Assembly: GCA_000989525.1 (NCBI GenBank)
Contig: LBON01000001.1
Coordinates: forward strand, 124,001-188,000
DNA: 64,000 bases
Origin: a candidate division TM6 bacterium GW2011_GWF2_32_72
Lineage (GTDB): Bacteria; Babelota; Babeliae; Babelales; GWF2-32-72
Direction: 5' to 3'
A program made the position numbers and the translations under genes. Below are positions 18,100 to 27,118 of this stretch, one piece after another. Below the pieces are notes generated by a model that was given only the letters and a program-made list of their open reading frames with translations, did not search any database and was not told where the DNA came from. Every line of letters starts with the position of its first letter. Within the stretch, counting starts at the first letter, position 1.

Positions 18100-19122
18100 A
18101 TGAATAAAAATATTTATTGTGTAATTTTGGCTGGTGGCTGTGGTTCAAGGTTGTGGCCATTAAGTACTAAAGAAAATCCAAAACAGTTGCTTTCTCTAGG
18201 TTCTGGTTCAACCATGCTTGAAGATACAATTTTTCGAGCAGAAGGGGTTGTTGCAAAAGAAAATATTTGGATTGTGACCACAAAAGATTATGCATCTCAA
18301 ATTAAATCTTGTGTTGGATCTAAAGTTGGCAATATTTTAGAAGAGCCATGCTCCAGAAATACTGCAGCTGCAATTGCTTTTAGTTGTTTTGAAATTTCTA
18401 AGATTAATAAGAATGCAATTGTTTTATTTATGCCTGCGGATCATTTTATTTCACCAAAAGAAAAATTTGTAGAATTTGTTGTTCATGCTGTTGATGCTGC
18501 GCAAACAAATAATACAATAAATTTATTTGGTATTCGTCCAACATCAGCAGCAACAGGCTATGGATATATTGAATATGCATTAGATTCAAAAGAAATGCCT
18601 ACAAAAGTTATTAAATTTCATGAAAAACCAGAAGCAAAAGTGGCTGAAGAATATTTGGCTAAAAATAATATGCTTTGGAATTCTGGAATTTTCTGTGCGA
18701 AGACATCTGTTTTCTTGGATGAATTAAAAGTACATGCAAAAAACGTCTGGCAATCAACATATAATTTTGTATCGGAAAATCTTGATTATGAACTGATTCC
18801 AAACCAATCTATTGATGTTGCTGTGATGGAAAAAAGTCAAAGAGTTTCCGTTCTTCCAGTTGATTTTGTATGGCAAGATGTTGGTAACTTAAACACGTTT
18901 TTGAAAATACGAAGAATGTTAGACGGTAATACAACGAATGTTGTTGAAATAGGCTCTAATAATAATTTGGTCGATGTTAAAAAGAAAAAAGTTGCCCTGC
19001 TAAATGTTAGAAATCTTTGTGTTGTGGAAACCGATGATTACTTGCTAATCGCTTGCCAGGACTCGATCGAAAATGTAAAGTTGTTACCATTCAAGTTTGA
19101 GGCATTAGAAGACGGTTTTTGA
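18100..19122 (+). CDS. manC: Mannose-1-phosphate guanylyltransferase
   Basis: 340 residues. The nucleotidyltransferase start VILAGGCGSRLWPLS is diagnostic, followed by EPCSRNTAAAIAF and KFHEKPEAKVAEEYL. It makes GDP-mannose from mannose-1-phosphate and GTP. It is the short form, lacking the C-terminal phosphomannose isomerase cupin domain. The ATG at 18100 is preceded by AAGGAAGGG; the frame is open to 18055 but that extension has no ribosome site. Nine bases separate it from gmd, so manC-gmd-fcl form a GDP-fucose operon. Confidence 0.93.
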   Translation: MNKNIYCVILAGGCGSRLWPLSTKENPKQLLSLGSGSTMLEDTIFRAEGVVAKENIWIVTTKDYASQIKSCVGSKVGNILEEPCSRNTAAAIAFSCFEISKINKNAIVLFMPADHFISPKEKFVEFVVHAVDAAQTNNTINLFGIRPTSAATGYGYIEYALDSKEMPTKVIKFHEKPEAKVAEEYLAKNNMLWNSGIFCAKTSVFLDELKVHAKNVWQSTYNFVSENLDYELIPNQSIDVAVMEKSQRVSVLPVDFVWQDVGNLNTFLKIRRMLDGNTTNVVEIGSNNNLVDVKKKKVALLNVRNLCVVETDDYLLIACQDSIENVKLLPFKFEALEDGF

Positions 19123-19131
19123 GGAAATCTA

Positions 19132-20241
19132 ATGAAGAAGGCATTAATCACAGGAGTTACTGGGCAAGATGGTTCTTATCTTGCAGAGTTTTTGCTTAAA
19201 AAAGGTTATCAAGTTCATGGAATAAAACGTCGCTCATCTTCTTTTAACACAGCTCGAGTTGATCATCTTTTTCAGTGTAGATATGAAGGTGAATGTCAAT
19301 TTTATTTACATTATGGTGATCTTACAGATGCGACTAACTTAATTCGAATATTACAGGAAGTTCAGCCGGATGAAATTTATAATTTGGCAGCGCAAAGTCA
19401 CGTTAAAGTTTCTTTTGAAACGCCTGAGTACACGGCAAATTCAGATGCTTTAGGCACATTGCGATTGTTAGAAGCGATTCGAATTTTAGGTATGACTGAT
19501 CGGGTTAAATTTTATCAAGCATCAACAAGTGAACTTTATGGTAAAGTTCAAGAAATTCCACAAAAAGAAACGACCCCTTTTTATCCGCGTTCTCCATATG
19601 CAGCAGCAAAACTTTATGCATACTGGATGGTTGTAAACTATCGTGAGGCCTACAATATGTTTGCTTGCAATGGTATTTTGTTTAATCATGAATCACCGCG
19701 TCGTGGTGAGACTTTTGTTACAAGAAAAATTACACGTGCAGCTGCTAGAATTAAGTATGGTTTGCAAAAGGGTTTATATCTTGGAAATCTTGATTCCAAA
19801 AGGGATTGGGGTTATGCAGAAGATTATGTAGAAGCCATGTGGTTGATGCTGCAGCATAAAATTCCAGAAGATTTTGTAATTGCAACAGGTAAAACAACTT
19901 CGGTTCGTGAGTTTATAGAACTTTCATTTAAAGAAGTAGATATTGCAATTGAGTGGAAAGGCAAGGGAATTAAAGAGGTTGGGTACAACCAATTCACTGG
20001 CGAGCCCTTGATTTTTATAGACCCTGTTTATTTTAGGCCAACGGAAGTGGATCTTTTATTAGGAGATCCCTCAAAGGCTAAAAAAATATTGGGATGGCAA
20101 GCAAAAACATCATTGAATGATCTTGTAAAAATGATGATGAAGGCGGATTTGCAAGAGGTTGAAAATCTTGTAGTAAGGCCAGAAGTTAAGATTGATGCAA
20201 AGTTGAAGCTATTTTCTAAACAGCAAAACCTAGAGGTTTAA
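19132..20241 (+). CDS. gmd: GDP-mannose 4,6-dehydratase
   Basis: 369 residues of extended short-chain dehydrogenase. The NADP Rossmann motif is [15 protein letters not shown], the catalytic region STSELYG, and the YxxxK pair lies in [28 protein letters not shown] and [13 protein letters not shown] are GMD-specific. It converts GDP-mannose to GDP-4-keto-6-deoxy-mannose. It is directly downstream of manC and three bases upstream of fcl. Length matches the family. Confidence 0.97.
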   Translation: MKKALITGVTGQDGSYLAEFLLKKGYQVHGIKRRSSSFNTARVDHLFQCRYEGECQFYLHYGDLTDATNLIRILQEVQPDEIYNLAAQSHVKVSFETPEYTANSDALGTLRLLEAIRILGMTDRVKFYQASTSELYGKVQEIPQKETTPFYPRSPYAAAKLYAYWMVVNYREAYNMFACNGILFNHESPRRGETFVTRKITRAAARIKYGLQKGLYLGNLDSKRDWGYAEDYVEAMWLMLQHKIPEDFVIATGKTTSVREFIELSFKEVDIAIEWKGKGIKEVGYNQFTGEPLIFIDPVYFRPTEVDLLLGDPSKAKKILGWQAKTSLNDLVKMMMKADLQEVENLVVRPEVKIDAKLKLFSKQQNLEV

Positions 20242-20244
20242 ATC

Positions 20245-21810
20245 ATGCAATTAAATTCAAAAATTTACGTAGCTGGTCATAATGGATTGGTTGGTTCTGC
20301 AATTGTTCGTTTGCTTAGATCAAAAGGTTTTAACAATTTGGTTACAAAGTCATCTTTAGAATTAGATCTTAGAAATCAAAAAGCCGTTGATGAATTTTTT
20401 GCTCAAGAACGTCCAGATTTTGTTTTTTTAGCAGCAGCCAAAGTTGGTGGAATAAAAGCTAATGCAGAATATCCTGCAGAATTTATTTATGACAATATTA
20501 TGATAAATACAAATGTAATTCATGAATCTTACAAGTATGGTGTTAAACGATTATTGTTTTTGGGGTCATCTTGTATTTATCCAAGAGATAGTATTCAACC
20601 AATTAAAGAAGAATATTTAATGACAGGTCCTCTGGAGCCAACCAACGATGCTTATGCAATTGCAAAAATAGCAGGGCTGCGCATGTGTAAGGCTTATAAT
20701 CAACAGTACGGAACTCACTTTATTTCTTGCATGCCAACAAATTTATATGGCCCAAATGATAATTTTGATTTGGAAACATCACATGTGCTTCCAGCGCTTA
20801 TTGCTAAGTTCACAAAAGCAAAAGAAGAAAATGTTACTGGCGTTGTTGTCTGGGGAACGGGCAAACCAATGCGTGAATTTTTATTTGTGGATGATCTTGC
20901 AGATGCATGTTTTTATTTAATGCAAACTTACAATGGCTTTGACCCAATAAATATTGGCACAGGCGAAGAAATTTCAATTGCCGAACTTGCACTTATGATA
21001 AAAGATTTAGTTGGCTACAAGGGCGATATATTCTTTGACGACCAACATCCAGACGGCGCACCAAGAAAACTTTTAGATGTTTCAAAGATTAACCAACTAG
21101 GCTGGACTGCTCAAACTTCCTTAAAAGATGGTTTAAAGCAAACTATTGAATGGTTTGATTCAAAAGTTTGCTTGCCTAATTCGAGTAAAATTTTAAAAAA
21201 GAGCTTAGGTTTGCTTTTGTTGTTTGGTATGAGTTTTTTTTCAACATTTTGTGATGAAATAAAAGATGATGCTAAAAAAAGTGAAAAGAAAAAAGAGATA
21301 AGCAATAAAGTTTGGCCGGATCATGTTGATAGTGAAAGATTTGGTGGAATGTCTATACCCAAGGAAGTTTTCGATTTTATTCGAAATAATCTAAAGGATG
21401 GCGAGACATTGTTAGAGTTTGGTAGTGGCTGGGCAAGTAGCCAAATGTCTAAATATTATAACTTGTATTCTGTTGAACATAATCCTCTTTATGTTGGCAT
21501 GTATGAGACCAAATATATTTATGCTCCAATAAAGAACGGCTGGTATGATGTAGAAGTTGTAACAAAAGAATTGCCAAAAGATTATAAAATGATTTTGGTA
21601 GATGGTCCTCCTGGAAATATTGGTCGAGGTGGTTTTCTTAAAAATTTGAGTTTGTTTAACACAAATGTGATTATTATTTTAGATGATGTTCAAAGAGAGG
21701 CCGAAGCCCGTTTAGCAAGCTCCATTGGTCTTGTTTTAAATCGCAAGGTTGAAATCTTTGAGTGTCCATCTGATTTAGGAAATAAAAAGTTTGCTGTAAT
21801 TAGACCTTAG
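20245..21810 (+). CDS. fcl: GDP-L-fucose synthase fused to a C-terminal SAM-methyltransferase-like domain
   Basis: 521 residues, about 200 longer than a normal GDP-fucose synthase. Residues 1 to about 310 are Fcl/WcaG: AGHNGLVGSAIVRLL, FLGSSCIYP, and the YAIAK catalytic pair. Then comes a signal-like hydrophobic segment at about 320-335 (SLGLLLLFGMSFFSTFC), a lysine/glutamate linker, and from about 370 a Rossmann methyltransferase-like domain with LLEFGSGWASSQM and MILVDGPPGNIGRGGFL. The join looks like a secreted protein fused in frame behind Fcl. The frame is continuous, so it is either a true fusion or has an internal start near 21172 (TTG). Last gene before a terminator. Confidence 0.88.
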   Translation: MQLNSKIYVAGHNGLVGSAIVRLLRSKGFNNLVTKSSLELDLRNQKAVDEFFAQERPDFVFLAAAKVGGIKANAEYPAEFIYDNIMINTNVIHESYKYGVKRLLFLGSSCIYPRDSIQPIKEEYLMTGPLEPTNDAYAIAKIAGLRMCKAYNQQYGTHFISCMPTNLYGPNDNFDLETSHVLPALIAKFTKAKEENVTGVVVWGTGKPMREFLFVDDLADACFYLMQTYNGFDPINIGTGEEISIAELALMIKDLVGYKGDIFFDDQHPDGAPRKLLDVSKINQLGWTAQTSLKDGLKQTIEWFDSKVCLPNSSKILKKSLGLLLLFGMSFFSTFCDEIKDDAKKSEKKKEISNKVWPDHVDSERFGGMSIPKEVFDFIRNNLKDGETLLEFGSGWASSQMSKYYNLYSVEHNPLYVGMYETKYIYAPIKNGWYDVEVVTKELPKDYKMILVDGPPGNIGRGGFLKNLSLFNTNVIIILDDVQREAEARLASSIGLVLNRKVEIFECPSDLGNKKFAVIRP

Positions 21811-21820
21811 TAATTTTCAA

Positions 21821-21861
21821 AAAAAGAGGCGCAATCTTGAAAATTGCGCCTCTTTTTTTTC
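21821..21861. terminator. Bidirectional terminator
   Basis: AGAGGCGCAAT (21825-21835) pairs with ATTGCGCCTCT (21843-21853), flanked by A5 and T8. It closes both the fcl operon (plus) and the FkbM gene (minus). Confidence 0.9.
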
Positions 21862-21880
21862 AATTATTTACTTTACACAG

Positions 21881-22636
21881 TTATTTTTCATCGTAGTGAG
21901 CATAAATGTCGCCCCAAAGAGGGACAACTAGCCGCACCCTTGTTGTTGGTGTCAAAGGTATGCCATCAAATTTCTTTAAAATTATTTTTTCTATTATTTC
22001 TATCATTTCTTGTTTTTCGCAAAATTTTGTTAGTGTAAAAACATTTCCTGCTCCAGAAACAAAATTAAATGATTTGTAGCCTAAACTTTCTAGGTGGTCT
22101 AAGCATTTTTTAGCGTTTTCAAAAAATTCAGCTGTGAATTCAAAAGATAACCATTCTATTGGTTTGGAAAGTCCTTTCAGAACATTTAGCTCAAACCCTT
22201 CAACATCGATTTTGCAAAATTTAGGATTTCCATATTTTTCTATAAGATTGTCTAATGTTGTTACTGGGACTTTAATTGCAGGTTTCCAATAAAAACCTTT
22301 AAATCGACCTGTTTGCCATTGTTTTGTAAATGTTGAAATTGTATCAGTCGGACATTCATAAAAATCAAGTTCACCTTCTTTGTCCGCTAATCCAGCATGA
22401 ATAATTTCTATTTTTGAACAGCCTTTGAATGCTTGTTGCAACTTTTCAATGCATTTTTTTTGAGGTTCGACGCATACTATTTTTGATGCAAATTCTAAGT
22501 ATTCTTTAGCTTTAGCCCCATGATTGGCTCCAATATCAAAAATTAGGCAATCTTTGGTTAATATATTTGATTCAATATCATCAGCAGTTGAGATCAATGG
22601 TGAAAACAATATTAATAATATGATTTTTTTTATCAT
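21881..22636 (-). CDS. FkbM-family methyltransferase with signal peptide
   Basis: 251 residues. It begins MIKKIILLILFSPLISTADD, a clear signal peptide with a likely cleavage after STA. The FkbM fold follows: LIFDIGANHGAKAKEYL (SAM motif I), IVCVEPQKKC, VPVTTLDNLIEKYG and FCKIDVEGFELNVLKGL. FkbM enzymes O-methylate sugars or macrolide hydroxyls using SAM. A signal peptide is unexpected because SAM is cytosolic. It is convergent with fcl and divergent from the next methyltransferase. The fold is confident; the location and substrate are inference. Confidence 0.85.
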   Translation of the reverse strand: MIKKIILLILFSPLISTADDIESNILTKDCLIFDIGANHGAKAKEYLEFASKIVCVEPQKKCIEKLQQAFKGCSKIEIIHAGLADKEGELDFYECPTDTISTFTKQWQTGRFKGFYWKPAIKVPVTTLDNLIEKYGNPKFCKIDVEGFELNVLKGLSKPIEWLSFEFTAEFFENAKKCLDHLESLGYKSFNFVSGAGNVFTLTKFCEKQEMIEIIEKIILKKFDGIPLTPTTRVRLVVPLWGDIYAHYDEK

Positions 22637-22752
22637 CTGGACTTACCCTTTGTTTTGTGTGATTATTAAACTTTAATTTTATATATCGTGTACCAACCTA
22701 GAAGGCAAGCTTCTCTAAAATGTTTTATCATTTTTTTAAAAGGGGATAGTTG

Positions 22753-23526
22753 ATGAATTTATTTTCAAAACAGTTTGTATTTAAAGCCGCAAGGCGTTCC
22801 TATCTTGTTTTACGGTCATTTAAAAAAAGACCTCAACATGTTTTGGCTGAGTCTACATTGGAACAATTAAAAAAAAATAATCTTTACAAAGAAGACAATC
22901 CATTAAAACTACACTTGGGTTGTGGTAGGTCAAATTTTTCAGGATACATAAACATAGATTATCCTGCGGTTCAGCATGATTATTTTAATACGGCACCAGA
23001 TTTTGAGGCTGATATTATGGAATTAAATTTTCCAGAAGAATCTGTAGATGAAATTAGACTACATCATGTTTTTGAGCATTTTAACAGAGTTGAAGCCATT
23101 GCGATGCTGATACGTTGGAGCAAGTGGTTAAAGGTGGGTGGGGTATTGCATATAGAGACTCCAGATTTAAATGGAAGTATTGATACATTGAGATCGGATA
23201 AATCTTTTGAAATAAAGATGGGTGTTATTAGACACCTTACAGGTGATCAGGCAGAATTTTGGGCTTTTCATAAAGATTTATGGTTTGCAGAAAGGTTTGA
23301 AAAAACATTGACTGCCATGGGCTTTAATCAAATAGAAATTAAGACTTGGAATTGGGAGAAAGAACCTTTTCTTTCTAATATTAATGTTTTAGCAAAAAAG
23401 TATTTAAAGTTTAATTATGAAAAGCAATTTAATTCTGGATTAACTTTATTGGATGATAGTTTAATTGGTCCTGATAAAGAGGTTAAAAAGTCCTATTTTA
23501 ATCAGTTAAAATCATTTAGAATTTGA
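22753..23526 (+). CDS. Class I SAM-dependent methyltransferase (cytosolic)
   Basis: 257 residues. SAM motif I is LKLHLGCGRSNFSGYINID (G56, C57, G58), followed by EADIMELNFPEESVDEI and HHVFEHF, the pattern of small methyltransferases in polysaccharide loci. WSKWLKVGGVLHIETPDLNG gives the post-motif strand. There is no signal peptide; the N-terminus is basic. The ATG at 22753 is preferred to a TTG one codon upstream; AGGGGATAG precedes it. Acceptor unknown, probably a sugar or lipid-linked glycan given the neighbours. Confidence 0.85.
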   Translation: MNLFSKQFVFKAARRSYLVLRSFKKRPQHVLAESTLEQLKKNNLYKEDNPLKLHLGCGRSNFSGYINIDYPAVQHDYFNTAPDFEADIMELNFPEESVDEIRLHHVFEHFNRVEAIAMLIRWSKWLKVGGVLHIETPDLNGSIDTLRSDKSFEIKMGVIRHLTGDQAEFWAFHKDLWFAERFEKTLTAMGFNQIEIKTWNWEKEPFLSNINVLAKKYLKFNYEKQFNSGLTLLDDSLIGPDKEVKKSYFNQLKSFRI

Positions 23527-23537
23527 AAATTTAGTGT

Positions 23538-24551
23538 TCAGATTGTGGCTCTTTGAATGATACCCTTTTTGATAGCTTCAATTTGATTTAACCAATAATC
23601 AATGTAGAGTTTTTCAAAATTATATTTGTTATTTTGAAGCTCTATATATTTTTTTTCTAGAAATTCTTCAGTCACTTCATCCCAATTTTGGACAATTATT
23701 ACTGGCAAATCCTGTATCATAAAGTCTAAGCAGGATGTTTTTACTATTGGATAAGACCCTAGCATGATTGTTTCCCACATTCTGTGGGTATCTAACCCCA
23801 ATCCTCTTGGACTTAATACAAATTTGGATTCTTTAATGTCCATTATATATTCCAAATAATTTTTACGATCTTCATTTTTTAGATTTTCAGGGTGGGGTAT
23901 TGGGTATGCGTTGTAACAGTAATTTTTATAACGGAACATGTTAAAAACTTTCATTCTTTCATCAAGGCATGGTCCTGGAATTATGTTTAAATAAAGAGTG
24001 TGTTTCTTTAGGAGTTTTTTTCCCATCATTGATTTTAGCAGTTTGGTGTTACCGTGTTTGTATCCTTTTGGTGGTAGGCCTACGGGAAGGCCAAATATCT
24101 TTTCATGTTGATCAATTGGATTTTTGGTAAACCAGGCAATTATTTTAGAGTCATTTAGATATTTAAAATATTTTTTTTGACCTGTATACATGGCATCATG
24201 TGTGATTAAAATATATGGGACACTGATTTTGGGATGAATTTCTTCAAAAAAATGTTGAAGAAGATTTTCATCTCCAATATATATTGTATCGCCAGCTTTT
24301 ACATTTGCAGGTTTTAAATTTCTTGGAAAAATATGGTCGCAATAATACATAAATGATTGGTAGGTTATGTATGGGTAGTTGTAAGACCGCTTTAGTCCAA
24401 GCTTAATTTTTGTAATTTCAGAGCAAGTGTAAATTTTATTTTTTAAGGTATTTAAGGTAGAAGGAGCAGGAATAAAGTCCGGCTCCCAAAGAATAATTGT
24501 TGATATTAATGCCAGTGTTGAAAATATTAAAATTCGAGTTTTATTTTTCAT
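23538..24551 (-). CDS. Membrane-anchored exostosin-like (GT47-type) glycosyltransferase
   Basis: 337 residues. An N-terminal anchor (ILIFSTLALISTIILW) is followed by a luminal-type domain. The C-terminal half holds FVLSPRGLGLDTHRMWETIM, LGSYPIVKTSCLD and DLPVIIVQNWDEVTEEFLEK, a pattern I associate with exostosin-like transferases of algae, protists and giant viruses. The donor is probably a nucleotide sugar. It overlaps the upstream exported methyltransferase gene by 11 bases, so the two are coupled. The family call is moderate. Confidence 0.65.
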   Translation of the reverse strand: MKNKTRILIFSTLALISTIILWEPDFIPAPSTLNTLKNKIYTCSEITKIKLGLKRSYNYPYITYQSFMYYCDHIFPRNLKPANVKAGDTIYIGDENLLQHFFEEIHPKISVPYILITHDAMYTGQKKYFKYLNDSKIIAWFTKNPIDQHEKIFGLPVGLPPKGYKHGNTKLLKSMMGKKLLKKHTLYLNIIPGPCLDERMKVFNMFRYKNYCYNAYPIPHPENLKNEDRKNYLEYIMDIKESKFVLSPRGLGLDTHRMWETIMLGSYPIVKTSCLDFMIQDLPVIIVQNWDEVTEEFLEKKYIELQNNKYNFEKLYIDYWLNQIEAIKKGIIQRATI

Positions 24552-25227
24552 TGTTTTCTACTGTAGCCTTTGTTTGTTTTGTTCCCTTGAATCGCCAAAA
24601 TTTGGCGTTGTGTTCAATCTCTAACTTCAATTTTTTGGCGGCTCTTACTACAGCCTTTTGTACGGGTTGACCATTTCCCCAACTCCAGTCATCGCCGCAT
24701 AAAACTCCACCTTCATTTAATACTGGGTACCAGGCCATGATGTCATTATATACATCTTCTTCTTCGTGATTTGCGTCAATATAAATTAAATCTGGTTTAA
24801 CATTTATTTGTTCTGCCGCAAGCAAAGACTCCATTCTAATAGGGGTTATTTTATGAGATAAACCGCTATGAATAACATTAGATAAAAATTGTTGATAGAG
24901 CGTTTTATGTTCTTTTGACCGATCTGTCCCTGGATAAATTTTTTGACCAAGCCAGTGGTCAACTGCGTAAAATTTAGCATCATCACTTAAATTTTGTGCT
25001 GTAAAAATAGCGGAAGCCCCATGCCAAGAGCCAACTTCTAATGCTATTTTGGGTTTAATTTCATCAATAATTTTTTTGATTGAGTTTGCACAGAATTCGC
25101 CAAAAAAGCTTTGCATGTTATATGGAAGTAGCTTAATTGAAGCGTATGGCTCAGGGAGATCTTTTTGATCGAGTGTTTTTATTATCATTGTTGAAATTAG
25201 CAAGGTGATATAAAGTAGTTTTTTCAT
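24541..25227 (-). CDS. Class I SAM methyltransferase with signal peptide
   Basis: 228 residues. The N-terminus MKKLLYITLLISTMIIKTL is a signal peptide or anchor. Then come SAM motif I KIALEVGSWHGASAIFTA, AKFYAVDHWLG, PDLIYIDANHEEEDVYNDI and GGVLCGDDWSWG, matching the Methyltransf_24 group. The acidic pair in IDANH and CGDDW may coordinate a metal, as in catechol-type O-methyltransferases. GAGGAAC precedes the ATG. It is the first gene of a two-gene minus-strand unit with the GT47-like protein. Export of a SAM enzyme is unusual. Confidence 0.8.
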   Translation of the reverse strand: MKKLLYITLLISTMIIKTLDQKDLPEPYASIKLLPYNMQSFFGEFCANSIKKIIDEIKPKIALEVGSWHGASAIFTAQNLSDDAKFYAVDHWLGQKIYPGTDRSKEHKTLYQQFLSNVIHSGLSHKITPIRMESLLAAEQINVKPDLIYIDANHEEEDVYNDIMAWYPVLNEGGVLCGDDWSWGNGQPVQKAVVRAAKKLKLEIEHNAKFWRFKGTKQTKATVENNEK

Positions 25228-25415
25228 TACAGGTTCCTCTTCTTTTGAAAATAAAAAATTCTATGAAATTTTACTAATTTAATTCTTTAAAGACAATATT
25301 AAATGTAAGAATGCAACGAAGATTTAGCTGTCTAGACTTATGTATAGATTTGTGTGATGCTATGAAATTATTTTTAAAATTTTATAGATAAATTTCTTAA
25401 AGTAGGGTGTTGTTT

Positions 25416-26222
25416 ATGAAAATTTATTCTTTAGCAAGTCGTTTATCTCGTTCATTTTTTTCATCGTTTTTTTTAAAACCGATGGTTTTTTGGGATAGAA
25501 CACATGGTTTTTTGAAAAGAAACACAGAGGAAGAAACAACTAGAAAGATTGTAGCGTATAGCCAGAAGGACAGAGATAAATGGGTTGAACAAAAAACTTT
25601 TACTATTTCTGCCGGGGCAAAAGTTTTGGATGTTGGGGCCGGAACGTGCCCATATAAAAATTTATTTAAACATTGCGAATATAGGACTCATGACTTCAAA
25701 AAATATGAGGGTCCAAAGTTGGATGCTAAAGAATATGGTCATATAGATTATGTTTCTGACATTTGCAGTATACCTGTGAAAGATAGCTCTTTTGATGTGA
25801 TTTTATGTACAGAGGTTTTAGAGCACGTGCCAATGCCTATTGATGCGTTGCAAGAAATGGCTCGAATTTTAAAACCTGGTGGAAGGCTTTTTCTTACGGC
25901 GCCTTTTACCGCTGGACAGCATCAGCTACCCTTCCATTATTATAGTGGATTTGCACCGGCTTGGTATAAGCATTTTTGCGCTGAATTTGGGCTTTCAATA
26001 GCAGAATTAACTCCAAATAAAGGGTATTTTAAGTTTATGGCTATGGAGACCAATCGTGTAGCCCATTACATAAAGGCTGATGAAAAACTTCAGGATAAAG
26101 ACTTTGATCTAAAATATTATTTATTTGGAATATGGATGCCTAATTATTTAGAAAAATTAGAGAAGAAAAAGTTTATTGATACATTTACGACGGGTTTTTT
26201 TGTTGAGGCTATTAAAAAATAG
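25416..26222 (+). CDS. Class I SAM-dependent methyltransferase (Methyltransf_11 type)
   Basis: 268 residues. Motif I is KVLDVGAGTCPYKNLFKH, followed by DSSFDVILCTEVLEHVPMP and MARILKPGGRLFLTAPF, typical of Methyltransf_11 enzymes. The basic N-terminus (KIYSLASRLSRSFFSSFF) is amphipathic and could associate with the membrane, but is not a clear signal peptide. The ATG at 25416 follows AGTAGGGTG; the frame is open to a GTG at 25407. It is followed 14 bases later by a glycosyltransferase-like gene and then murJ2, suggesting an operon. Substrate unknown. Confidence 0.85.
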   Translation: MKIYSLASRLSRSFFSSFFLKPMVFWDRTHGFLKRNTEEETTRKIVAYSQKDRDKWVEQKTFTISAGAKVLDVGAGTCPYKNLFKHCEYRTHDFKKYEGPKLDAKEYGHIDYVSDICSIPVKDSSFDVILCTEVLEHVPMPIDALQEMARILKPGGRLFLTAPFTAGQHQLPFHYYSGFAPAWYKHFCAEFGLSIAELTPNKGYFKFMAMETNRVAHYIKADEKLQDKDFDLKYYLFGIWMPNYLEKLEKKKFIDTFTTGFFVEAIKK

Positions 26223-26236
26223 TTTTTGAGGATTTT

Positions 26237-27109
26237 ATGTTTTTTCTAGCGGAGCTTTTGATCAATTTTTTCTTTAGAAAAAATTTCAATCAGAAAACGG
26301 ATTTAATTGTTTTTTCTTATGATCGTCCAATTCAGCTTTATGCATTTTTGGAATCTGTAGAAAAATATGTTTTAGGTCTAAATAATATTTATATAATCTA
26401 TCGATCTAGTGATTTAGAGTTTGATCAGGGTTACGATTGTGTAAAGCATGATTTTAGCAATGTGATATTTTGTAAACAAAAAAATAAATCAGATTTTAAA
26501 CATTGGACAGCTAAGGCTTTTTTTCAAAAAGATTCGAATAATGTGATCTTTGCGGTTGATGATATTATTATTAAGGATTTTATTGATTTAAAAAAATGTG
26601 TATGCGTCTTAATAGAAAACAAAGCCTATGGTTTTTATTTGCGTTTGGGAAAAAATATAACAGAAAGTTATTCATGCAATATAATAACAGGTATTCCTCA
26701 ACATGAAGAGGTTGCTCCTGGTATATTTAAATACCGTATTTTCTCTGGCGCGGGAGACTGGTGTTATCCAAATACAGTTGATATGACTTTGTATAGAAAG
26801 AAAGATATTGCTTTAAAGTTATTTTTAATGCCTTGGGATACCCCAAACTCTTTGGAAGCTGCATGGTCAAAAGGTGCTCGTTTTATAAATAAAAGCAGTT
26901 ACGGCTTATTTCTTGAAGAGTCTAAAATTATAAATATTCCCGCAAATTTAGTTCAGAATGAGCAATTAAATAGGTATTCAGAATCAATTTCTACAAAAGA
27001 GTTGTTGTTATTATTTCAAGCGAGTAAAAAAATAAATATAGAACCCTTTTTTAAAATTAAGAATAAGTCGCCGCATATGGAATGTAAGTTTGACTTTATT
27101 AATAGGTAG
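26237..27109 (+). CDS. Probable GT-A-fold glycosyltransferase
   Basis: 290 residues. DLIVFSYDRPIQLYAFLESV resembles the first strand and helix of family 2-like transferases, and NVIFAVDDIIIKDF supplies a candidate DxD-type metal motif near residue 115. FSGAGDWCYPNTVDMTLYRK resembles an acceptor-side loop. The first 15 residues are hydrophobic and may anchor it loosely. It lies between a methyltransferase and murJ2, nine bases before the latter. The glycosyltransferase call is by motif and context; the family is uncertain. Confidence 0.55.
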   Translation: MFFLAELLINFFFRKNFNQKTDLIVFSYDRPIQLYAFLESVEKYVLGLNNIYIIYRSSDLEFDQGYDCVKHDFSNVIFCKQKNKSDFKHWTAKAFFQKDSNNVIFAVDDIIIKDFIDLKKCVCVLIENKAYGFYLRLGKNITESYSCNIITGIPQHEEVAPGIFKYRIFSGAGDWCYPNTVDMTLYRKKDIALKLFLMPWDTPNSLEAAWSKGARFINKSSYGLFLEESKIINIPANLVQNEQLNRYSESISTKELLLLFQASKKINIEPFFKIKNKSPHMECKFDFINR

Positions 27110-27118
27110 GGACGCATT

